Shown: positions 1 to 7,834 of the stretch, piece by piece
Layout of the letters: each line of letters begins with the position of its first letter
Numbering within the stretch: position 1 is the first letter of the stretch
Assembly (NCBI RefSeq): GCF_005063415.1
Contig: NZ_SUEG01000002.1
Coordinates: forward strand, 1 to 45,306
Origin: Mesorhizobium sp.
Lineage (GTDB): Bacteria > Pseudomonadota > Alphaproteobacteria > Rhizobiales > Rhizobiaceae
Direction: 5' to 3'
DNA: 45,306 nucleotides
Notes under the pieces: model-generated
Database searches by the model: none
What the model was told of the DNA's origin: nothing
Seen by the model: only the letters and a program-made list of their open reading frames with translations
Translations under genes and position numbers: made by a program

Positions 1-50
1 AAAGTGTTACCCATGTGTCCGGTACAAAACGTCACCTATGTCTCGGGTCG
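1..50. mobile_element. possible insertion-sequence end
   Basis: Two related blocks, CCCATGTGTCCGGTAC (11-26) and CCTATGTCTCGGGT (35-48), lie about 24 bp apart at the left edge. The repeated 'acc-atgt-tccgg' wording resembles the terminal repeats of rhizobial IS481/IS3-like elements that carry a DDE integrase domain. No transposase is visible, so this would be either an end whose body lies outside the window or a remnant. The assignment is from recollection of such ends and is weak. Confidence 0.3.
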
Positions 51-553
51 CTCAACATTGTCCACCCCGGGAGGCATGGCTCAGGGCCCGTAGGCGCTCT
101 TCCAAGTTGCGCCTGTAGATTCGACAAAAAGAGGGTTTTGGCCGAGGAGAGGCTAAGCGGAGCTCGCAGTGGCATCGGATCGCGGCTACTGCCGACGCGA
201 GCGGATGTTCGTCACCGACAAAAAGCTAGATTTCCAAGGCACCTGACCCCTGCTTCGCAATGCCAAGTCGTCCCGTGAAGGCCGGCGTGAGATTTATACC
301 TCAGTTGCAACCGCAACATGGGATAGCCCGTGCCACCATTTTGATGCGGCTGTCAGCTACCCTCCGGGAACTCACCAAAACTCATCGTCCGGCGGGAAAG
401 CCAAGCCGGTGCGATTCCTCCGCCGCATTTCGCAAGTCTTTGTATCTCGCAGCGCTATCGCCGATTTTGCTTGTTGCAGAGCCGGTCTTGTTGCCTCTTC
501 TAATGATCCCCATCCGCAGGACAAACAAGTTCGCAGCGAATAAGGAGACCATC
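51..553. other. stretch without a supported gene, left flank of integrase
   Basis: About 500 bp with open frames but no recognisable protein family, no tRNA and no convincing promoter. A ribosome binding site AAGGAG (542-547) lies 6 nt before a GTG at 554. That makes the upstream extension of the integrase frame (back to 260) unlikely to be translated. The stretch may be debris from an integrated element. Confidence 0.5.
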
Positions 554-1579
554 GTGACGACCCCTCATCATGCCCGCACGGGAGCGGTGTCTAGCGGCGC
601 AGGTATGCTGCGCCCTCAACTCGGGCCTGCCACCGCCGACAAATATCAGCAGCCGATCTCCAAGACCGATGCGCGCCGCCTGACTGTCGGTGACATCCTC
701 GCCGCCTATACCGAAGCGCGCCAGGCCAAGATTGCCGGTCGCAAGGAATTTCTCGCCAGGATGCGTTTTCTGAACGAATTCTTCGGCACCGAGCCGGTCG
801 CCAGCATCAGTGGAGATCGCTGCCGCGCCTATATCGAGCACCGTTCGCGCGAGCGCAATCGGGTAGAGCGTGAGCGAATCGCCAAGCTCAACGTCGCGGC
901 GATGGAGACCCGCCGTGCGTTACTCCCGGCGTGGCAAGACAAGGACTTTACGTCAGGCCCGCGTCGCGATCTTGAGGACCTCCGCTCGGCGATCAACTTT
1001 TGCGCCAAGGAATACGGTCTCGATGCGAAGCCGTCCGTCACCTTGCCAGACAAACCAGCAGCGCGCGAGCGCTGGCTGACGCGCGAGGAAGCAGCGGGAC
1101 TGCTGCGCGTGGCATTGCGGCTGCGCCGGAAGCACGGTCACTACGCTCATCTCTGCCGCTTTATCATTGTGGGGCTCTACACTGGCTGTCGACATCGTTC
1201 AATCCTGCAACTCAATTGGGATGGCGAGGCCGCAGGAGCTTGGCCAGACCTTGGCCGCGGCGTGCTCTATTGCAAAGATCAGCACACGAAAGAAAGCAAG
1301 AAATGGCGTCCGCCGGCGCGACTGCCGCCACGGCTGATCGCCCATATGCGCCGCTGGAAGCGTATCGATTGCGACTGCGGGCCGGTCGTCCATGGCAGCC
1401 TGGGCGAACCGACAAAGCGCATCGAGAAGGCGTTCCGCACCTGCCGCGTGGAAGCCGGGCTCGGCGACGATGTCACCCCACATGTGCTTCGCTATACCCG
1501 CGCCATGTGGCCTGTGCTGTGCGACGTCGATATGTGGCAGATCGCCAGCAAGGCTATGCGCTCAGGCGAAATCGCGTGA
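554..1579 (+). pseudogene. tyrosine recombinase/integrase, C-terminally truncated
   Basis: Phage-type tyrosine recombinase, 341 codons from the GTG preceded by AAGGAG. An N-terminal SAM-like core-binding region (about residues 45-150) is followed by the catalytic domain. The first catalytic arginine is in TGCRHRSIL, a probable lysine in the beta-hairpin YCKDQHTKESKKW, and the box II motif is HVLRYT, where most relatives have HVLRHT. The normal C-terminus, with the second histidine box and the tyrosine nucleophile, is missing. After VDMWQIASK the frame runs into unrelated codons and stops at 1577, inside the 3' end of the convergent opp ATPase gene. The protein should therefore be unable to cleave DNA. 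The likely cause is a deletion or rearrangement with its junction near 1548-1554. Confidence 0.75.
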
Positions 1580-3173
1580 TATCGATGGCCGCGGCCATCA
1601 GTGTCTGCGTGTAGGTTGCCTGCGGATTGCCGAAGATCGCCTCGGCCGGCCCCTCTTCGACGATCTTGCCCTGCTTCATGACGATGATGTAGTCGGCCAT
1701 GGCGCGCACGACGGCGAGATCGTGGCTGATAAACAGATAGGACAGCTCGTGGTCGGCCTGCAGCTTGCGCAGTAATTCGACAATCTGCTTCTGCACTGAG
1801 CGGTCCAGCGCCGAGGTCGGCTCGTCCAGCACCACCACTTTCGGCTTCAGTATCATGGCGCGCGCAATGGCGATGCGCTGCCGCTGCCCGCCGGAGAATT
1901 CATGCGGATAGCGGTTGCGCGTATTTGGGTCGAGCCCGACTTCGAGCAAGGCATCGACGGCGCGGAGATCGCGCTGCCTGCCCGACAGATTGGGCTCGTG
2001 GACCAGAAGCCCCTCGGTGATGATCTGGCCGACGGTCATGCGTGGCGACAGCGAGCCGAACGGATCCTGGAAGACCAGCTGCAATTCGCGCCGCAGCGGC
2101 CGCATCGCCTGGCGGTCGGCGTGGGAAATGTCGCGGTCGCCAAGCCGGATGATGCCGTCGCTGGGCAGGAGCCGCAGCAAGGCGCGGCCGAGCGTCGATT
2201 TTCCCGAACCGGATTCGCCGACGATGCCGATGGTCTGGTTGCGTTTCAGCCGGATCGAAATGCGATCGACAGCGCGCAATATCAGCGGTTCTCCGCCAAG
2301 AAATCCGCCGCCGATCTTGAAGGTCACCTCGACGTTCCTGCCTTCAAGCAGGACGGGGGCATTCGGAGGCGGCGGCGCCTTGGTGCCGGTCGGTTCGGCG
2401 GCGAGTAGCATCTTTGTGTAGGCGTGCTGCGGGTTGGCGAAGATCGCTTCCGCCTCGCCCTCCTCGACCACTTCGCCATAGCGCATCACATAGACCCGGT
2501 CGGCAAAGCGCCTGACGATGCCGAGATCGTGGGTGATGAAGACGATCGCCATGCCGAGCTTGCGCTGCAGTTCGGCGAGCAGCATGAGGATCTGCGCCTG
2601 GATGGTGACGTCAAGCGCGGTCGTCGGCTCGTCGGCGATCAATATATCGGGGTCGTTGGCCAGCGCCATGGCAATCATGACGCGCTGGCGCTGACCGCCC
2701 GACAACTCGTGCGGATAGGATTTCATCCGCCGCTCCGGATCGGGAATATGGACCAGCCGCAGCAGCTTGAGCGCCTCCTCGCGCGCCGCGGCGGCGCCAA
2801 GTCCGCGATGCTTGCGGATCGGCTCGATCAGCTGGTTGCCGATCGAATAGAGCGGGTCCAGCGACGTCATCGGCTCCTGGAAGATCATGCTGATCTTGCG
2901 GCCGCGGATCTTGTTGAGCTCGGGCTTGCTCAAGGTCAAAAGATTGCGGCCGCGATAATCGACGGTGCCGGTGGCTTCGCCGTTCGAGGCGAGCAGGCTC
3001 ATCGCCGCCATCATCGTCTGGCTCTTGCCGGAACCGGATTCGCCGACGACGGCGACGGTTTCGCCTGATTTGACGTGGATATTGATGCCTTTCACCGCCT
3101 CCACCACACCATCGAGGATGCGGAAGCGGACGCGAAGGTCCTTGACGCTGAGGATGGTTTCGGGAGCAGCCAT
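1554..3173 (-). CDS. oligopeptide ABC transporter, fused dual ATP-binding protein (OppDF type)
   Basis: A 539-residue protein carrying two complete ABC ATPase domains, equivalent to OppD and OppF joined in one chain, as in YejF-like proteins. Domain 1: Walker A GESGSGKS about residues 44-51, signature LSGGQRQR about 156, Walker B ILIADEP about 175-181. Domain 2: Walker A about 318-325, signature FSGGQRQR, Walker B VVLDEP. A proline-rich linker (about 264-271) separates them. It powers peptide import through OppBC. The ATG at 3173 is chosen because it sits 1 nt after the oppC stop and starts [10 protein letters not shown]; the frame extends to 3212, but that part overlaps oppC. The last 26 bp overlap the truncated integrase frame. 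The stop at 1554 may be native or created at the junction; I cannot tell which. Confidence 0.9.
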   Translation of the reverse strand: MAAPETILSVKDLRVRFRILDGVVEAVKGINIHVKSGETVAVVGESGSGKSQTMMAAMSLLASNGEATGTVDYRGRNLLTLSKPELNKIRGRKISMIFQEPMTSLDPLYSIGNQLIEPIRKHRGLGAAAAREEALKLLRLVHIPDPERRMKSYPHELSGGQRQRVMIAMALANDPDILIADEPTTALDVTIQAQILMLLAELQRKLGMAIVFITHDLGIVRRFADRVYVMRYGEVVEEGEAEAIFANPQHAYTKMLLAAEPTGTKAPPPPNAPVLLEGRNVEVTFKIGGGFLGGEPLILRAVDRISIRLKRNQTIGIVGESGSGKSTLGRALLRLLPSDGIIRLGDRDISHADRQAMRPLRRELQLVFQDPFGSLSPRMTVGQIITEGLLVHEPNLSGRQRDLRAVDALLEVGLDPNTRNRYPHEFSGGQRQRIAIARAMILKPKVVVLDEPTSALDRSVQKQIVELLRKLQADHELSYLFISHDLAVVRAMADYIIVMKQGKIVEEGPAEAIFGNPQATYTQTLMAAAIDITRFRLSA

Positions 3174-3174
3174 C

Positions 3175-4293
3175 TCAACGATCCTTCGGGTCGAGCGCGT
3201 CGCGCAGCCCATCGCCGACGAAATTCAGCGCGAACAGCGTGGACACGAGAAAGAAGGCCGGGAACAAAAGCAGCCAGTTGGCCGAGCCGATGTTCTGGGC
3301 GCCGACCGAGATCAGCACGCCCCAGCTGGTCATCGGCTCCTGGACGCCGAGCCCGAGGAACGACAAAAAACTCTCCAGGATGATGACCTGCGGCACCAGC
3401 AGCGTCATGTAGATCACCACAGGCCCGAGCAAATTGGGGATCACATGGCGCAGCAGAATGCCGCGCTGGCCGACGCCCATCGCCTCCGCCGCCTGGACAT
3501 ATTCCTGCCGGCGGATCGACAGCGCCTGTCCGCGCACGATACGCGCCATGTCGAGCCACAGGACCGCGCCGACGGCCAGGAACATCAGCACGAAGTTCCT
3601 GCCGAAGAACACCACCAGCATGATGACGAAGAAGATGAACGGCAAAGAATAGAGCACGTCGACGACACGCATCATCACCTCGTCGACCCTGCCGCCGGCG
3701 AGGCCGGCAGTGGCGCCGTAGAGCACGCCGATGACCACGGCCACAATCCCGGCAAGCAGGCCGATGGCCAGCGATATGCGCCCGGCCATCAGCGTTCGGG
3801 ACAGGAGATCGCGGCCGGTATTGTCGGTGCCGAACAGGAAATATTGCTGCCTGATCGCGGCACTCATCACCATTTCGAGACCGTCCGGCGATTTGCTCTC
3901 GATCTTTGTGGCATCGAAGGTATCGGAACGATCAAGGTAGCGAATGTTGCGGTCGTCGATCGGCTTGGACGATCTGACGGTAACGAACACACGGCTGCCC
4001 TCCTGCCGCCACTCCTTGATGTCGACGCGCATGCGCCTGATGGCCTCGTCGAGAGCGCCTTCGATCATGTCGGCCTTCGGATAGGCGGAGAAGCTCGGCG
4101 GCGTGCGGACATAGTCGGCATAGATGGTGGTGTATTGGTGCGGCACGAAATAAGGCCCAAACACGCTGATGACGGCGATGAAGGCAAGATAATAGAGGCT
4201 GAACATGGCCGCGCGATTGGCCTTGAGGCGTGCCCAGGCGTCACCCCACAGGGACCGGCCGACGACCGGTGCGGCAACTGCGATATCAGTCAT
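3175..4293 (-). CDS. oppC: oligopeptide ABC transporter permease (OppC type)
   Basis: Inner-membrane permease of the peptide/nickel family, 372 residues from the ATG at 4293. One N-terminal membrane segment is followed by a long periplasmic insertion (about residues 55-165), then the five-segment permease core. The EAA loop that docks the ATPase reads EAMGVGQRGILLRHVIPN. The length and periplasmic insertion fit OppC rather than DppC. The chosen start overlaps the oppB stop by 8 nt (ATGACTGA), a sign of translational coupling; an in-frame ATG at 4320 lies deeper in oppB and is less likely. The stop is 1 nt before the ATPase gene. Confidence 0.9.
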   Translation of the reverse strand: MTDIAVAAPVVGRSLWGDAWARLKANRAAMFSLYYLAFIAVISVFGPYFVPHQYTTIYADYVRTPPSFSAYPKADMIEGALDEAIRRMRVDIKEWRQEGSRVFVTVRSSKPIDDRNIRYLDRSDTFDATKIESKSPDGLEMVMSAAIRQQYFLFGTDNTGRDLLSRTLMAGRISLAIGLLAGIVAVVIGVLYGATAGLAGGRVDEVMMRVVDVLYSLPFIFFVIMLVVFFGRNFVLMFLAVGAVLWLDMARIVRGQALSIRRQEYVQAAEAMGVGQRGILLRHVIPNLLGPVVIYMTLLVPQVIILESFLSFLGLGVQEPMTSWGVLISVGAQNIGSANWLLLFPAFFLVSTLFALNFVGDGLRDALDPKDR

Positions 4294-5209
4294 AGCGCAC
4301 CCTCGGATCGACGACCCCATAGAGGACGTCGACGATCAGGTTGAAGACAATGGTGAAGAGCGCGATGACCACCACCGTCCCCATCACCAGTGTGTAGTCA
4401 CGGTTGAGCGCGGCAACGACAAAATGGCGGCCGATGCCCGGGATAGAGAAGATGGTCTCGACGATGATCGAGCCAGTGAGAAGGGCTGCAGCTGCCGGAC
4501 CGGTGAAGGAGACGATCGGCAGGATGGCGCCGCGCAGTGCATGCTTGACGACGACTGACCAGTCGGACAGGCCGAGAGCGCGCGCGGTGCGGATGTGATG
4601 CGAGTGCAGCGATTCGATCATCGAGCCGCGCATCAGGCGGGCAACGATCGCGATCTGCGGCAGAGCGAGCGTCAGCACCGGGCCGACCTTGTTGATGAGG
4701 GCTCCATCGCCCCAGCCACCGATCGGCAGCAGCTTCCAGGTCAATCCGAATACAAGCTGGATTACCGGGGCGATGACAAAGGTTGGTATGGTGCTGCCGG
4801 CGGTCGCCAGCGCGATCACCGAATAGTCGGCAAGCTTGTTCTGGTTGAGCGCGGCAACAGTGCCGAGCACGCTGCCGAGGAGCAGCGCCAGAACGAGCGC
4901 CGAAGCGCCGAGTTGGATCGAGATCGGCAGGCCTTCCCTGAACAGCTCGCCGACGGTGAAATCCGGCATGTTGTAGCTGGGGCCGAAATTGCCGCGCAGA
5001 AGATTGCCTAAATAATGGAGGTACTGCAGCCAGAGCGGGTCGTTGAGGCCGAACTGAGCTTCGAGATTAGCTCTGATCTCGGGGCTCAGGCCCCGCTCCT
5101 GGTTGAACGGTCCGCCCGGTGCGACGCGTATCAGGAAGAACGCTATGGTCACGATGACGAATAGCGTCGGGATGGCGGTCAGCAGCCGCCGGAATACGTA
5201 ACGCAGCAT
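4286..5209 (-). CDS. oppB: oligopeptide ABC transporter permease (OppB type)
   Basis: A 307-residue inner-membrane permease that pairs with OppC. It has the typical N-terminus MLRYVFRRLLTAIPTL with the first membrane span, then the motif FGLNDPLWLQYLHYLGNLLRGNFG of the family in shortened sense (about residues 53-76). Five further spans follow, with an EAA-like loop ARALGLSDWSVVVKHALRGA near residue 210, and the C-terminal VDPRVRYD ending seen in OppB/DppB proteins. It is separated from oppA by 167 bp holding a repeat element, and overlaps oppC by 8 nt. Length is normal for the family. Confidence 0.9.
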   Translation of the reverse strand: MLRYVFRRLLTAIPTLFVIVTIAFFLIRVAPGGPFNQERGLSPEIRANLEAQFGLNDPLWLQYLHYLGNLLRGNFGPSYNMPDFTVGELFREGLPISIQLGASALVLALLLGSVLGTVAALNQNKLADYSVIALATAGSTIPTFVIAPVIQLVFGLTWKLLPIGGWGDGALINKVGPVLTLALPQIAIVARLMRGSMIESLHSHHIRTARALGLSDWSVVVKHALRGAILPIVSFTGPAAAALLTGSIIVETIFSIPGIGRHFVVAALNRDYTLVMGTVVVIALFTIVFNLIVDVLYGVVDPRVRYD

Positions 5210-5227
5210 CGATGCCCCGCTTGATCC

Positions 5228-5325
5228 AGAGCAGCGCGCGTCCAGCTGGACGATTGCGCTCTAGCCTTCAAATCTTCGCGCCGACATTGTCGAAAACCGA
5301 ATCCGGTTCCCGGGGTCGATGCGAT
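5228..5325. repeat. rhizobial intergenic mosaic-type palindromic element
   Basis: The oppA-oppB gap holds the perfect palindrome CGTCCAGCTGGACG (5239-5252) flanked by AGAGC (5228-5232) and GCGCTCT (5256-5262). About 20 bp on is a second block with AACCGAATCCGGTT (5295-5308) followed by CCCGGGGTCGATGC. This two-part layout, a GAGC..GCTC palindrome plus a 'cgga-accgg-ttcc-cgacatgc' block, matches the small interspersed elements known from rhizobial genomes (RIME-like). It would be transcribed within the operon and could fold, which may help set oppA mRNA above oppBCDF. Assignment by recognition, not by alignment. Confidence 0.5.
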
Positions 5326-5376
5326 GGCAAACCAGCGCCGCTGCGCATTGAGTTGCGCGACGGCCTGGCTAAGGGA

Positions 5377-6969
5377 TCAGTCCTTGCTGATGAAGCGGGA
5401 CGGATGGATGTCCATCACATTGTCGTCGAAGCCATGCAGCTTCGAGGAAACGATGTCGTGGTAGCTATAGTAGAGGATCGGAATGTTGCCGACCTCATCG
5501 ACGAGGATGCGCTCGGCCTTGGCGAGTTCCTTCATGCGTTCTTCGGGCTTGCCGCCGGCGGCGGCGGCCTTGTCCATGGCCTCTTCGTATTTCGGGCTGT
5601 TGTAGATGGAATAGTTGTTGCCACTGGCCTTGCGGGAGATGCCAAGGAAGGTTTCCGGATCCTTGTAGTCCGCAATCCAGGCGGCACGCGCGACGTCATA
5701 GTCGCCCTTCTGCTCGAGGAACGAGTAGTGGGTCTTGGTATCGGTGTTGAGCAGGCTGACCTCGACGCCAAGCGGCTTCAGCTGTTCCTGGATGGCGACA
5801 GCGGTGTTCTTGTGGTTTTCCGAGGTGTTGTAGCGGATTTCCATCTTCAACGGATGCTCGGGCGTATAGCCGAGCTTTTCCAGGATTTTCTTGGCTTCAT
5901 CCTCGCGGTCGATCTGCGACATGTCGGCGTATTTGGCCAGTGCCGGCGTGTAGCCCTCGATGCCCGGAGGCACCATCGAATAGCCGGGCAGCATCGAATT
6001 CTGCCAGACTTTTTCGGCGAGGAAGTCGCGATCGATCGCCATCGAGATGGCGTTGCGCAGTTCGACATTGTCCCACGGCGCCTTGTCGGTCTTGATCGCA
6101 TAATAGTAGGTGCCGAGATATGGTCCGACACGGACCTGGTCGCCGAATTTGGCCTTGAGGTCGGCGAGCTGTTCGGTCGGCAGGTCACCGTAGCTGTCGA
6201 GTTCGCCGGCCTCGAAGCGCTTCATCGCAGACGACCGATCCTCGGTCGGGATGTAGTTGACCACGTCGAACTTGACGCTCGCGGCATCCCAGAATTTCGG
6301 ATTCTTGACCAGCTTCAGATGGTCGTTGGGAATCCACTCCGCTGCTGTAAAGGCCCCGTTGGAGACCAGCTTGCCTGCCTTGATCCAGTCGGCGCCAAGC
6401 TTTTCGATAGACGCCTTGTTAACCGGATAGGTCGCCTGATGGGTCAGCATCTCCAGGAAGTAAGGGGTTGGCGCCTTGAGCGTGACTTCGAGGGTATTTG
6501 CGTCAATCGCCTTGACGCCCATATCCTCCGGCTTGCCCTTCTTGGTGTTGACTTCCTCGGCACCCTTCACTGGATAGAGCATGGAAGCGTATTCGGCAGC
6601 GGTGGCCGGATCTTCCAGCCGACGGAACGAATAAACGAAATCGTCCGCCGTCACCGGGCTGCCATCCGACCAGAGGCCGCCCTTGCGCAGCTTGAAGGTG
6701 TAGACAGTGCCGTCGTCGGACACCGTCCAGCTTTCGGCGGCGCCCGGAATGAGGTTCGTCTTCTGGTCATGCATGACGAGGCCCTGGAACAGGTCGCGTA
6801 TGATATCGGCTTCGTAGACCGTCGAGGTCTTGTGCGGATCGAGCGTCTCCGCTTCGGCGGCGGCCCCGCGGTTGTAGACAGTTTCGGCGAAAGCCGGCGT
6901 GTAGAACGTACCGGCGGCCAAGACCATGGTCGTGGCGAGTACCGTCGCCTTCAGCACATGTTTCAGCAT
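5377..6969 (-). CDS. oppA: oligopeptide-binding periplasmic protein (OppA type)
   Basis: A 530-residue solute-binding protein of family 5 (peptide/nickel type). Signal peptide MLKHVLKATVLATTMVLAAG ending at AFA before ETVYNRG, about 28 residues. Family features include ETLDPHKTSTVYEADIIRDL near the N-terminus, the WSDGSPVTADDFVYSF motif (about residue 110) and a YNTSENHKN segment. The resemblance to E. coli OppA is close in length and motif order, so oligopeptides are the expected ligand. A ribosome site AGGGAG lies 5 nt before the ATG. It is the first gene of oppABC-DF, and the repeat element downstream separates it from oppB. Confidence 0.92.
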   Translation of the reverse strand: MLKHVLKATVLATTMVLAAGTFYTPAFAETVYNRGAAAEAETLDPHKTSTVYEADIIRDLFQGLVMHDQKTNLIPGAAESWTVSDDGTVYTFKLRKGGLWSDGSPVTADDFVYSFRRLEDPATAAEYASMLYPVKGAEEVNTKKGKPEDMGVKAIDANTLEVTLKAPTPYFLEMLTHQATYPVNKASIEKLGADWIKAGKLVSNGAFTAAEWIPNDHLKLVKNPKFWDAASVKFDVVNYIPTEDRSSAMKRFEAGELDSYGDLPTEQLADLKAKFGDQVRVGPYLGTYYYAIKTDKAPWDNVELRNAISMAIDRDFLAEKVWQNSMLPGYSMVPPGIEGYTPALAKYADMSQIDREDEAKKILEKLGYTPEHPLKMEIRYNTSENHKNTAVAIQEQLKPLGVEVSLLNTDTKTHYSFLEQKGDYDVARAAWIADYKDPETFLGISRKASGNNYSIYNSPKYEEAMDKAAAAGGKPEERMKELAKAERILVDEVGNIPILYYSYHDIVSSKLHGFDDNVMDIHPSRFISKD

Positions 6970-7353
6970 GGAGTTCTCCCTAATGACGTCGCCCTTCAGC
7001 CACGTCTCTAAGTGTTGACGCCCCGAAACCGATTGGCTGGTTCCTTTCGAGCGCGCAGCCGGTTCCCTTTCCGGCAGCTGGTGGCCAAACAGTAACGTGG
7101 AGATTTTTTATTTCAACAGACTCTCGGGGTCACCCAAAGTAAGGCGCCGGGACAGTCGCCTTGCGAGCTGCCAATCAATGGTCGAAATCATGGCCTTGGC
7201 TGCGTTTCATCGCCCAGAAAACGCCCGTCCGTGGGAGATAATCTGGCGGATCATTTCAGTTTGCGAGAATGTATTAATTAGTTTTTAGTCAACCATGGGT
7301 TACATATTGGGGCGGGTTCGGCACATCTCTCTTAAGTTCCGTGGACAAGGGCA
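6970..7353. promoter_or_regulatory. divergent intergenic region between oppA and tadE-like gene
   Basis: A 384-bp divergent region that must hold promoters for both flanking genes. The oppA-proximal part has short imperfect hairpins, CGAAACC..GGTTCCTTTCG near 7024-7050 and GCCGGttccctttCCGGC (7060-7077). The tadE-proximal part (about 7250-7310) is AT-richer than its surroundings. No convincing -35/-10 pair or known operator was found. A 63-codon open frame at 7097-7288 has no recognisable features and is not called. Confidence 0.5.
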
Positions 7354-7833
7354 ATGAATAAGACAGACAGTAAAACTGTCTCATTAGCGGCAAAAAACAT
7401 ACGCCAATTAAGGACAAAGCTACGCCTGATTGGGGAAGAATCTGGAACTTCTGCGGTCGAATTCGCCCTGCTTTCACCGGTCTTTATCCTGCTCCTGCTC
7501 GGAATGGTTGCATACGGTATCTATTTTGGTGCAAGCAACTCCTTGCAGCAAATCGCCGCCGATGCCGCCCGCACTGCAATTGCCGGATTGAACCAAACCG
7601 AGCGCCAGGCGCTGGTGGCGAGTTTCGTCAAAAACAATGCCAGTGGATACCCGTTCGTCGATTCCGGCAAGCTGACCTATCAGGCGACGGACAGCACGGC
7701 CGACGGAAATCAGTTCGTCGTGTCGATCCAGTACGATGCCAGCAACCTGCCGATCTGGAACCTGTTGCCAAGCCTTGCAATGCCGCAAACCACGATCTCG
7801 CGCAGATCGACCATCAGGATTGGAGGCATCTGA
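7354..7833 (+). CDS. TadE-like pseudopilin / pilus assembly protein
   Basis: A 159-residue TadE-family protein. Residues 31-37 read GTSAVEF, the pseudopilin processing motif with glutamate at +5 after the cleavage-site glycine. A single membrane span (about 38-60) follows, then a periplasmic region. Known TadE proteins are matured by a prepilin peptidase and act as minor pilins of Flp (type IVb) pili. Here the gene stands only with the TadG-like gene that starts 1 nt after its stop. No CpaA-F, TadA-D or RcpC genes are present, so it would have to use components encoded elsewhere. A short AAGGG site precedes the ATG. Confidence 0.8.
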   Translation: MNKTDSKTVSLAAKNIRQLRTKLRLIGEESGTSAVEFALLSPVFILLLLGMVAYGIYFGASNSLQQIAADAARTAIAGLNQTERQALVASFVKNNASGYPFVDSGKLTYQATDSTADGNQFVVSIQYDASNLPIWNLLPSLAMPQTTISRRSTIRIGGI

Positions 7834-7834
7834 A

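Noticed and set aside
15..278. Small protein gene at the left edge
   Set aside because: Arg- and Cys-rich, biased translation without family features; it overlaps the probable insertion-sequence end.
5212..7011. A 599-codon plus-strand open frame opposite oppA
   Set aside because: Antisense shadow of oppA; it shows no domain and crosses the oppA promoter side without a ribosome site.
7097..7288. Small gene in the oppA-tadE gap
   Set aside because: 63 codons with no ribosome site, domain or hydrophobic pattern, lying in what should be a control region.
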